From Bretschneidera sinensis (lineage: Eukaryota; Streptophyta; Magnoliopsida; Brassicales; Akaniaceae), in contig CM043698.1 of NCBI GenBank assembly GCA_023935145.1, positions 148,205,125 to 148,269,124 of the forward strand: a stretch of 64,000 bases of DNA, written 5' to 3'. Positions 1 through 10,017 of this stretch are shown here, piece after piece. Made by a program: the position numbers and the translations under genes. Every line of letters begins with the position of its first letter. The stretch's first letter is position 1. The notes under the pieces were generated by a model. That model saw nothing but the letters and a program-made list of their open reading frames with translations. It did not search any database and had not been told where the DNA came from.

Positions 1-111
1 AACATAAAACAAAGTCAAAAACCAGAAATTTAACACCAAATGGCTTGATGAATCAAATGTGAAAATAAAACTTACAATTACATAAAGAATTTGTACTAAT
101 ATAAAACTTAC

Positions 112-3100
112 GAGTTATTGCCCTTTGAAGAGCTTGCAAATAAGTTCCTGTAGAAATTAATACAAAGCATAAAGTTCGATCAGTATACTAAAGTTACACA
201 CAGACACACACGCATATACAAGTTAGATAACAGCATTCTTACACACTATTCCGCTCCTGACATGAGTTTTTGGTTGTAAAGTTGTTATATGAAAGATCCC
301 TGCACATGAAAGTTGCAATTTTTATTCATTATCTTCCAAATCGTGCCATGAGCAGGGAAAATATAAAAAGAAGATGGGTCGCACACAGTTCATGATATTT
401 GGAAGGAATTTACATACTTGATATCAGTTCATAATTCAAGACATAGTTCTAGTTAATCCAAGACAATAACTTATATGTGGTTTAGGTTGTAGAATGCACA
501 TTAAAGTACTGATATCTGTCTTTTTTGGAATGAATTTCGTTCCTTTTTTATTTTTTTTTTTCTTTAGTTTCGTAAACTTAATTTCTTGTTTCCTTTTATT
601 TTCGGAAAAAGGAAAAGAAGAAAAGGTCTGCATTTTCTCTCTGATGATTCGGAAACTATCTCACAAGTTTGATCAAACTATAAAACGTATATTTCAGTTT
701 TTATATCCATCTACACCAGTTAAGTATTCATTTAAATTAAGTTTTATTACTTTTTTCTACAAATCTTCCAAGGTTTTAGTTTGGTTTCCTTTAATGTTTA
801 TCTTTGTGCCTACATATACGAGCACTTTGTTTTGTTAAGCTTTAGTCATAAATTGAGGAATTACACATGATGTGTTGATTCCTCCATCTTTATGCCCAAT
901 ATCGTCTCCTAGTATCTAGTATTCTCCTTAGTAATCTCCTAGTTCACTTTTTGTTCTACATTACAAAGCTTCATCAGAGTTGAAAAAAGTAGGAGGGAAC
1001 AAGTACCGTAATTGTATAGATGGTTGTCAATAGACCTTGGATAATTATTTTTCAAATAACATAAAGCACTTTAAAAAGAAGTTTACATTTTCTCTGCTTC
1101 ATCTAGCACCCAAGTAGGTAACGGTCCAGTTAGCAAGTTTCCAGTTAAATATCTGAAAAAAACCGACATCATAAATTCAGTATGTAGCTTTCAGCAATAC
1201 AGATCATGGCAAAGAATTGGAAATGATTAGGCTAATATCCGGCTCAGTACCAGTCCAGTTAATTTAATAATGTAGATTTAATAGTACTTGTACATGTGAT
1301 TTTTCAAATTCAATATTCCAGAAGGAGAGGAAACCTACGATCCCTGGATATCAGAGTCCAGTACTGATAACTACTAACACAAACATAAATTTTATCTGTG
1401 TTATATATCTTAAAACTTCCAATGTCTTTTTCGATTAGCTTATGCATAACTTTCAGTTCAAGAGAAGTTTCCCCATCATCCATTACAACTTTTATACTTC
1501 CAATATGAGAGAAGCTTCCAATATTGTTTGCTTCTTTAGGCCATTAAGATGGTCCTTTATTTTAATTTTTGCTAGTTAGGCAAGTTAATCAATTATATGT
1601 TCGAGTATGCTGTTCCCTAGCAATTGAAAATGGTTTTCTGCATTTCATTGGAAAAAAAATTACAAACACAAACCAGATGCTTACATATAATCCACCTTCC
1701 TTAGATTGGTACCCGTGCTTGGAAGTTCTCCACTCAGTTTGTTAAAGCTGAGGTCTCTGCAAGTGAATTTATAGACAACATTAAGAAAACAAATGATGTC
1801 TCAAAAGTTTTATTTCCACAACCTGTCTAATTCATGATGACTGGTACATGAGAAGAGGTTTTCGGACATCATAGTGAACTCTGCAACCGAAAACATTGAA
1901 AAAAAAAATTTGCGACAAAAGAATGTCACAAACAAGGTCAAACCCATACAAAGTAGGTAATAATGTCAAATATTAATGTTTTAGCACCACCTTCAAATGT
2001 GTGAAGGCACAGAGAATTTTTTTTTTTTTTTTTTTAGGATCTTTTGATTCTCGTATTCTCTAACAGCAGAGTTAAGATTATGATAAAACCCTAACTGAAA
2101 GTTTATTTCATATATATAATATAACGAAAACTGAGCTATGCAAGGCTTTTCATCTATTAAATGATCCTTCAAATGGTATAATGACATTTTAAAATATATA
2201 AAAAATCAACCAGCAGCCCTTGGCTTATCGGTTGTAGGCCCAAGTTAATTGTACTTTGAGGTCCTGAGAAGGATTCTCAATTAGTCTGGCCAACAACTCC
2301 TCTATAGATAAGAAGATTTGTTGTGTGGGTGGGTGGAGAATTGAGTAGGTTAAATATCACTATAAATCAAAAATTGAATAAATAACCCTTTATCTGCAAT
2401 TAAGAGAGGAGAAGAGAACAAGTTTGTACTAACAACATCTTTAAAGTTGTCACATCGTTGAGATAACCAGGTAGCGGTCCGGTGATATTGCAACTCCTGA
2501 GAATCCTGCAACACAAACAAATGGCACACACTTTGAGTTGAAGAGAAATATATAAAAAAAAAAAAGGAAAAAGGAGGAAGGTGTGCCATTTTTTATAAAT
2601 AAATTAATTATCACTTTAAAATTTAACGTACAATGTCTTCATCTTCTTCATTTTGATAAGATTTGGAAAGGCCGCTTCTTCTCCATTTAAGTCACTAATT
2701 CTCCTGCATATTGATGTTCAACCAATGGAGAGCACAACATTGATTGCAAACCCACATGAAATAATTAAAATCTACAAAAAAATCAAACTTACAAGTCAGT
2801 TAAATTTTCAAGATCAGCAATGCCATCAGGAATTGGTCCAACCAAACCGCTAGCTTGAACCTCTCTGTTGTTCCAAAACATTTGACTCAAATAAGCGGTA
2901 ATACATAATTCTACTAACTTAATAACATTGCATAATATCACAGATAATAAAGCTCTCACAATCTTTCAAGTTTTGTCCAGTTCTGAATAAAATTAGGTAT
3001 ATTTCCTGTAAAGTTGTTATCACTGATCCGACTGCATTATGTCAGAGAGAAAAATATTCATCAACTTCAAAATGCAATAAACTGTATTTAATTTGAGCTT

Positions 3101-6100
3101 AATGAAACATAATTAAGAAGCTTACAAATCCTTCAATGTGGTCAGTTTCGCAAATGTTTGAGGGATTTCACCACTAAGATTATTTGAGGTAAGATGCCTA
3201 AAACAGAAATGAAAACAGGAAAATATTAACAAATAAACGAAACCAATCAGAATATCAATGCAAATCTTTTAAATAAAAGAATATCAGATAAAACTAACCA
3301 TTATAAATTTATACCAGAAAGAGAAAAAAAAAACATAAAATTGAAATATATATATGTTAATAAGGATTTAAAATTGTCATAATAAGGGGTCTTACATTTT
3401 CTCTATTAGGGTCAGATTCCCAAGCTCTGGAGGCAAATTCCCTGAAAATTGATTGCACTCTGCGGTACTATACAATTATCAAAACACAGATTTGAATCAA
3501 TTAATAAGAACATTACTACAAACATTCCTACCAAAATTGAAATGAAATAAAAAGAAGGAAACATTCCTATCAAAAACTCACAAATTGACAAGAGTGGAAA
3601 TGTTTGCTAGCTCTTTGGGAATTGAACCCGTTAACCGGTTTCCATAAATGGAACTGCAATATAGAATACCCATGTGTTACTTTCACCACCAAAACTGACA
3701 AAAGAAAATCAACAACAATGCTTAACTGCTTAAGCCATGAATTTTATACACAATATATGCGCATATATATTCATGTATATATAAATTTATATATAAGGTG
3801 GAAATATGATATATATGTATATATATATATATATATACACGCGCGCGCGAGAGAGAGAGAAATAGAGCATACATGTTGACTAATTGCATTGAACCCCATC
3901 CTGGAGGAATGGTACCACTGAGATAGTTTCTGGTAACGTCACTGTGCGAAGATGGACAGTCGAGTTAGTTTGTTCTTAGAAGAAACAGAAACAAAACAAG
4001 CCGAAAAGAAAACAGAGAATTACAAGCCTCAATGCATGAAAGGGAAATTTTGAAATACTTACAATTCTTTGAGTAAACTGAGTCTGACCAGTTCTGGTGG
4101 AAGAGTGCCGTTGAGATTTTGTGCCTTCAAAACTCTGTTCTTCAACAGAAAATGGCCTTACAGTATAGTGATGTCAATAGCTCAATACCCAAATTAGAAA
4201 GAGAGAGAGAGAGCATAAGTTTAACCTAAAAAGCATAAAGTTTTCTAGTAAAAGAATTACTAAAATATTAGAGCTTGTAATCAAGCTAGCACCATTTTTT
4301 TCTATTGAAAGTTTAAAATCTTTAAAAAAACAACAGTCACCTTTCCTGGGTCAAGCTCACAGCCATCATTGGGCCATGCACCTTGAAGTATGAACACAGT
4401 ACCAATACAAAGTCCGGCCCAAGTTAAATATGATTTGAAAAATGTAATGTAAAAGTAGGGTTGATACAAAATATCTTCCAATTTTACTGCACCTTTTTTT
4501 TTTTTTTTAAGCCCCCAGATTTTGGGATCCAGATCCCTCTTATTTTGGAGTTTCCTCCTTTTGATCCTATTGAAGATAAAGGATCACGATCCATTATATT
4601 TAAAAATTAACATAATATCAAGTTTGTAGTAAACTTGAATCCTACATTATTAAATGGAGAATATACAAATTCAAATTTATCAATATGATATTTAATTTCA
4701 CCATAAACTTGACTTTCATTTCAATTATTAAATGAAGATGATCGTGATCAGAAAATAAAATGATTAAAATATTCTTATAAGTTCAAATTCGTCAAAAGAG
4801 TATTTAAGTAATTGAATGAAATCATGAATTTATTTTTATTAACCTTGAATTTTGTTTACGAGATCAAACCATCTAAAAGTTGGAAAAGCACATTTTTAAT
4901 ACTATTAAAAAGTTCTCATCGAAATCTATTGAATGAGATTCAAAAGCGTCACGTTTTTGTCACGCCGACCCTCTCATGCATTCACGTATAGTCAAGTGCC
5001 CCAATGCGAATTGAGGGACCATTATTGCAAAGTGTGTAAGACCATCACCAAACAAAAAAAATGACCCGTCCATCTTATCTGAAATTTTTTGCGGTCCTCC
5101 GCGATGGTAGGTTGGCCCAAGCATTGTTGAGGTCGCGAGTGGGCCTGGCTTTCTAGTCAACCTTTTTGTTTTATTTTTTAAATTTTAAAAAATGTGATTG
5201 TTTAAAAATACCCCACTTTCTTGATATGATAAAGTGGTGTTTTGATCAAAAGTTTTATTTTAATCCTAACCCTTGATTTAAATTAAGTTAAATTTTGCAT
5301 TTATTTCATATACTTTTAAGGTAAGATTATTTACTACAATTGATTCAATTTAATATATAAACTTTTAAAATTATTTAAATCAACCATTTCAATAGAGTTT
5401 CTGTCAATCCCTCAACGGAGCTATTTAAACACTATTTATATGATGAAAAATAAGGTGAATACCTTTAATATTTGGCATATATATGACGTCTAAGTGGATT
5501 TTCGTTAGGTGATTGACGAAATTTTCATCGAAGTAATTTGATTTAGTTGATTTTAAAAGTTAATGTATTAAATTAAAGCAATTCAATTGCCGGGCACAAA
5601 TTTTTTAGAAGATGGTTATCTTTTTCTTACATTTTTGATATATAGTTTTGTGTACATACTAAAGCAGACAAATTTTGTAAATCTTTTAAGTTGTAGCCAA
5701 TTTTTAACGTAAAATAATATCATTATTTAAAATTTAAATTATTATTTACTTCCATATATTTAATTATGTTATAAGATTATAGTATCATTTTCCTTTGAAC
5801 TTAATTTTTTTTTAACTCTATCACGGTTTAAATCTTTACAGCTGAATCATAAATTAATTACATGATTAGTTAATTATTAAAATTATATCAACATCTATGT
5901 TAGCATTCTGGCAAGAGATGGATGCTTACATGCTAATAACATGGCAGAGGGTGCCATCGGATGAGGAGCAATCACATGAGACGCTGTTCTCCGTTCCTTT
6001 CGTTGCATTTACCGTAACCCATCCCTGTTCTCCTTTGCATGGATCTACATCGAAGTTCCAATCTGTTTTTCCCATCGTCTTTGCTATGTCTCTCAAAGCT

Positions 6101-6285
6101 TGTACTGTAATTAAATAAAATTAACATTGAAACAAATCTACTTAGATAACAAAAATGCTTAATTTCTCTGTATTTCTCTCGACCATAATACCTTCATCGT
6201 CCGGCAAAAAGGTAGCTCCAGACTCAAAATTCATGAGGCAAAAGGCGAAGAGTGCAGGAAAAAGAAGTCCATATTGGAAAACCAT
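112..6285 (-). CDS. Gene A: LRR-malectin receptor-like kinase (subfamily VIII-2), 5' part only
   Basis: This gene encodes the extracellular part of a plasma-membrane receptor kinase. Reading down the minus strand, exons lie at 6192-6285, 5930-6104, 4063-4134, 3873-3941, 3582-3653, 3396-3467, 3126-3197, 2960-3031, 2793-2864, 2632-2703, 2434-2505, 1685-1756, 1087-1152, 243-299 and 112-147. All have GT/AG borders, and most LRR exons are exactly 72 nt, one 24-residue repeat each. The start ATG at 6285 opens a hydrophobic signal peptide (MVFQYGLLFPALFAF). Next come the cysteine-containing LRR cap (DWNFDVDPCKGEQGW) and about ten LRRs of the form LxGxIPxx. The last visible exon reads [13 protein letters not shown], which in this family leads into the malectin domain. 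The malectin, membrane and kinase exons must lie left of the window. The 1145 coding nt seen are open with no internal stop. Gene B is its tandem paralog, with homologous introns. The ligand is unknown; relatives include At1g53430, At1g07650 and RKF1. Confidence 0.88.
3808..3861. repeat. Compound microsatellite in gene A intron 4
   Basis: A run of AT dinucleotides passes directly into a short AC run, then a GC run, then a GA run. The matching intron of gene B (around 17340-17400) has only a short, broken version. The expansion is therefore specific to this copy. Confidence 0.85.
4500..5880. other. Enlarged part of gene A intron 2
   Basis: This is non-coding sequence inside the intron that separates the LRR cap exon from the first LRR exon. 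It holds a poly(T) run near 4496, a GC-richer block at about 4950-5160 with no recognisable protein similarity, and the foldback element listed separately. No gene is seen here. Confidence 0.5.
5338..5589. mobile_element. Foldback MITE-like element in gene A intron 2
   Basis: About 80 bases at 5338-5420 are the imperfect reverse complement of 5503-5589. Shared blocks include CAATT(G)ATTCAATTTAAT, AACTTTTAAAAT and GTCAATC with CTCAACG. An AT-rich loop separates the arms. There is no coding capacity. The long inverted arms and short length fit a non-autonomous MITE. A clear target-site duplication is not visible, so the superfamily is not assigned. Confidence 0.6.
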
Positions 6286-6445
6286 ATCTTCAAATTAAAA
6301 TATAGTTAAATTACTGACCATTAAGGAGTTTCGTTTTTTGTGTGGAAAAGTTTGAGACTCGAGAGGAAATAAATAGGCAGCAGGCAAAGGAAGATTTTTG
6401 GTTAATTTCTTCTTGTGATGAGAGAGAGAGAGAGAACTTTTCATT
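6286..6445 (-). promoter_or_regulatory. Gene A 5' leader and proximal promoter
   Basis: On the minus strand this holds a CT tract (GA run on the plus strand, about 6420-6436) and, nearer the start codon, a TATTTATTT sequence (6367-6375) that could act as a TATA element. The motif CCTTTGCCTGC and a CT tract are also found upstream of gene B, so the leader is conserved between the paralogs. GA/CT tracts are common in plant promoters and leaders. The transcription start is not determined. Confidence 0.4.
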
Positions 6446-8150
6446 GTTGAACTTTCTTTGCTTGATAGAACGTAAAATTAAAAGCGATTACGACATATTT
6501 TGAAATTGTGCGTGTATACGTTAATGATCAGTCGGCCTACTATGCTTACTCAAGTCAACAAATATCATGTCTGCTAAATTACATTCTTATCCTCTGAACT
6601 GGCAAGGAAATCCAAATTGATCATCATGATCTCAATTGCAATATTTATATTCACAAAAGTTTTTTCTTTTGTTATATTGACATGAAATCTTGAAAATAAT
6701 CGCTAACTCCATTGATTAATATGTCTGGGGACCATTTTAGATATCGACTTTCTTTTACACTTATCCTTTCAAATTCAATCTAAACTCCAATTTGATCAAT
6801 TTTTTTAAATTAGATGAATAAATATGAAAATAATATAAATATGAAAATCTTCCTAAAAAAGTATACAAAAATTGATTGTTGCAATTGCCTTGAAAATAAT
6901 ATTTATATCTTGAATTTTTTTTTTTTTTTTACGTTGACTGTATGGAGAGCTGAGGTCTCCTCGAAAATCTTGGAAATTACCACTAAACCAAAAAGTTTAG
7001 ATTATCTTTGAAATTTTAATTTGATGTAATGTGATTTCGGATTCTCGTCAACTCCACTAAATCTCCTATATACCATCTCACATTCAAGATTCTTGATTTT
7101 TTATTCTTCTTAAGAAAAATTTTGAAAGTGTATATTTATCCCATCATATCCGCTCAAGACCCCAATTTGATCAGTTCCTTCAAATTGGAAGAATAAAAAT
7201 AAAGATGATGTTTTTATTCCTTCCAATTTTTAATTATTTTTACCAAAGACGTGATAAAAAAATCATAATTTTTTAAATTAATAAAAAAAAGTGAAAGTAT
7301 TGATATTTTATTTTCACATATACAAATCACTATACATCCAAAATATTGAAAAAATATTGAAAGCTAAAATAAACTCTATCTTTTTTCACTTTTTCATCCT
7401 CCACCTAATATGCATATGATAAAAATATCAATGTTTCTTTTTTATCATTTTTATTTCATTTCACATTTTTGGACACTTACAAAACATAAAATATATTAAT
7501 TTATTCTTGTTTGGGAGTATGCAAGGAAAGAAAATAAAGTAAATAAACATAGAGGGCTGCTTGGGTTTTTTATCAATGGAATTAGAAGATTTGGCTTGAA
7601 AGTCTACTGGCATAGATAATGCAGAAAAATTTAAATAAGTTCTTAACTATGCCAATGAATTGTTACCAAAATTTCTCTACGAATACATATGATAAACTAA
7701 TTCTCCATACAAGGGAATAAAGGAATGTCGAACACCATGCGAGAAAGAGAACAAGCGTTGCCAAAATTTTTGAGTGCTAGCTTTAGGTTTTTTCGGCTTT
7801 TAGAGGGATAAGGTGTCTAAAATCTTATTTTAATCTCACAAAATCTGCATTAGAGTTTCTGTCAAATAGGACCTACATATAAAGATTTTACGCCTAAAAG
7901 CTTTGAGATTTTTAGATTTGTAATTAAACCTCTAGTTTAATTAATTCTTAAAAATTACTCTATTAATCTATTAGTTTTCCTTATCAGTGGAGGTAGTTAA
8001 GCTTTGTGTCTCTCACAGAAATTCCTAATCAATTTAGGTCGTCCACGAGGTTTTAGTCATTCTTTAAAGTGAGTGACAATTCGAATTTTATAACACTTGT
8101 TCTTAAACATTATTTTTAATTCATTCTCACGAATGCATGATTTCACATAT
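6446..8150. other. AT-rich intergenic DNA, no gene seen
   Basis: The interval is very AT-rich with many short T and A runs. I see no coding exon, RNA gene or clear terminal repeat. It lies upstream of gene A, so distal regulatory sequence may be here. The part next to 8150 could be non-coding flank of the Harbinger relic. Confidence 0.5.
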
Positions 8151-8155
8151 TTTAA

Positions 8156-8890
8156 CTAGGATTATGTTGGGGCTATTGATGGTACTCTACCGGGGTGGTT
8201 CTTTCTGATGAGCAAATCCAATATCAAGGTCTAAAAATCGCTTACACACAAAACATGCTCGTGGCATGCGATTTTGACATTCACATCACTTATATCAAAG
8301 CTGGTTGGGATGGAACTACGCATGATTCTAGAACATTCATTCACACTATACGTAATGAATCATTAAACTTCTCCATGCCTCCTGCAAGTATCACTTCACG
8401 CATTATGCCTTTGATAATGGCTACCATATGTTATGTGTCACTGACATGCTAATTTTAATATAGAAAAATTTTATCTCATGGATGCAAAATTTCTTTGATG
8501 GGTTTTTTCACGCTTTTCAAGAAAATAAGATATTATTTTTCCAAATTTAGGACTCATAATTAAAAAGAATTCTTCAATCACACCCATCCTTCTGTAAGAA
8601 ATGTGATTGAAATGATGTTTAGGGTCTTAAAAGGCAAGGTCCCCTTCTTGAATCAAATGCCTTGTTTTCACATCAATTCATAATTTAATCAAATTACATA
8701 GAAGTGCGGAGGGGAATCTTTTCTTAGCTATCTGGTTGAACCCTGACTTCACGTCAAAGGAGCTACATAACAACAAGTGGGAGATGAAACTAAAGATGTT
8801 AAAGGTGCCACGACGGTGGATATGCGCTCCATAGTGAGGGAACAAGACAGAATTGCATGTGTCATGTGTGCTGCAATTGAAAAAATGGGC
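8156..8890 (+). pseudogene. PIF/Harbinger transposase (DDE_Tnp_4 nuclease) remnant
   Basis: Broken plus-strand frames show the nuclease signature: VGAIDGT, then VVLSDEQIQYQGLK, CDFDIHITYIKAGWDGTTHDSR and TIRNESLNFSMP. Further on, RNVIEMMFRVLKGKVPFL matches the conserved C-terminal part, and DRIACVMCAAIEKMGG resembles the protein end. The HDSR aspartate of the catalytic triad is kept. Several stops and frame changes (after 8195, near 8385 and 8450) rule out a working enzyme. No helper Myb-like ORF and no clear terminal inverted repeats were found. It is a dead relic between genes A and B. Confidence 0.75.
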
Positions 8891-8929
8891 GGAAAGAAGA
8901 GAAAAAGAAAAAAGAAAGTAAAGGAAAAC

Positions 8930-9336
8930 CCTTTTCTACTGTTTGGTATGAAAGAAAAACGAGGAAAAGAATTTAGAAAGACTTACGTTGTTTTCTCCTT
9001 GTTAAAACATGCCGTAAAGGAAAAGAAAATATATTGTTTCAATTACCATATGATAAGGAAAATAGTATTTGAGTCAAAGAAAAATGGGTTGTTTTCATGT
9101 AAACTAATTGTTGTAGTATACAATTATCATTCCACAAATTGCTGTAATATATTATGCCTCGAACAAATATTACAATGATAGGAAAAATAAAAAGGATATC
9201 CGAACAATTTTTTTAGTAAAAAAGAAAAAGAAAAAGCAAATATATATTAAAATATTTCAAGTAAAGATATATTAGCAACCAATCAAGAAAAAAGATTACC
9301 ATTTTCTCTCTACTCTGTTCTCCCAATAACAAGAAG
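8930..9336 (-). other. 3' flank homologous to the region downstream of gene C
   Basis: Blocks here match 61500-61720, such as GTTTGGTATGAAAGA with GAATTTAGAAAGACT, and TATTTCAAGTAAAGA with AGCAACCAATCAAGAAAA. The RLK tail at 9337-9560 therefore came with its own downstream flank. It marks a separate duplicated gene end rather than part of gene B. Confidence 0.6.
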
Positions 9337-9560
9337 TCAAAAAGTCCATGGAGCAACTGTTGAGGTACTTTGTGTCTCGTTCTCTGCCATAAAAAAAAGA
9401 GTGTCTCTGTCGTCCACATTATTCCCTTTTATCAGTTGATGATGCTTCTCCATTGCCTCAACACTTGCCTCATGTTTGGAGAAACTCGAATCCGGAACAA
9501 AATTCTGAACAGCCATCCTGCCTTCGAGCATCCTCACAACTGAAGACATCAAAGGCCTGA
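9337..9560 (-). pseudogene. Remnant of a fourth LRR-RLK copy: C-terminal tail only
   Basis: The minus strand encodes MSSVVRMLEGRMAVQ followed by a tail (NFVPDSSFSKHEASVEAMEK) very close to the last exon of gene C. This is the end of kinase subdomain XI plus the cytoplasmic tail. No upstream kinase exons precede it. Sequence to its right (9561-9812) is non-coding and resembles the tail flank again, before gene B's own last exon begins. It contains a run of T (FFF) and ends at a TGA after VAPWTF. It is best read as leftover DNA from tandem duplication and unequal exchange. Confidence 0.75.
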
Positions 9561-9812
9561 CAGAGACTATTATTCATTTCTTTTTTCCTCTTTTCTCTCA
9601 ATCAAAACTTACTGTTAAACGGAAAAGAAACAGAAAACATATTGTTTCAATATTGTATGACAAGGAACATAGTTTATTCCAGTAAAAGAACAAATAGTTG
9701 TTTTTATGTAAACTCATTCTAGCAATATACAATTATCATGCCACAAACTGCTGTAAAGTCGTTCTCGCAACATACATGTATCTCACAAAAAAGAAAAAGA
9801 CTACCGTTTTCT

Positions 9813-10017
9813 CTAATTTCTTTTCTCCCAATAATCAGAATCCAAATTGACTGGATAGAGATCGGAAACAGATGCAGAAGAAGCAGACCATGGACCAACT
9901 GTTGAGATACTCCGAGTTTGGTTCTCTTCTATATTCGTTTCTTCGATCTGTTGATAATGCTTCTTCATTGCCTTATCACTACTTGCCTTATCATTGGAGA
10001 AACTTGAATCCCGGAAC
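9813..10017 (-). pseudogene. Out-of-frame former C-terminal tail of gene B
   Basis: After VAVQELVP the gene B frame runs into an early TGA at 9991. The next frame continues with [20 protein letters not shown] and ends DLYPVNLDSDYWEKRN at a TAG (9813-9815), matching the intact tail of gene C. The break is an extra base in a CCGGG run where gene C has CCGG. About 60 tail residues are lost or altered; the kinase core is not affected. An assembly error is possible. Confidence 0.8.

Noticed and set aside
494..838. 114-codon plus-strand frame in gene A
   Set aside because: It lies in an intron on the other strand, is low-complexity F/K-rich, and is not kept in the matching gene B intron.
4330..4385. 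A possible extra exon between the LRR cap and first LRR of gene A, conserved in gene B (18465-18520)
   Set aside because: The two copies differ by a one-base indel and give different frames, and the LRR cap joins the first LRR in frame without it. It is conserved intron sequence.
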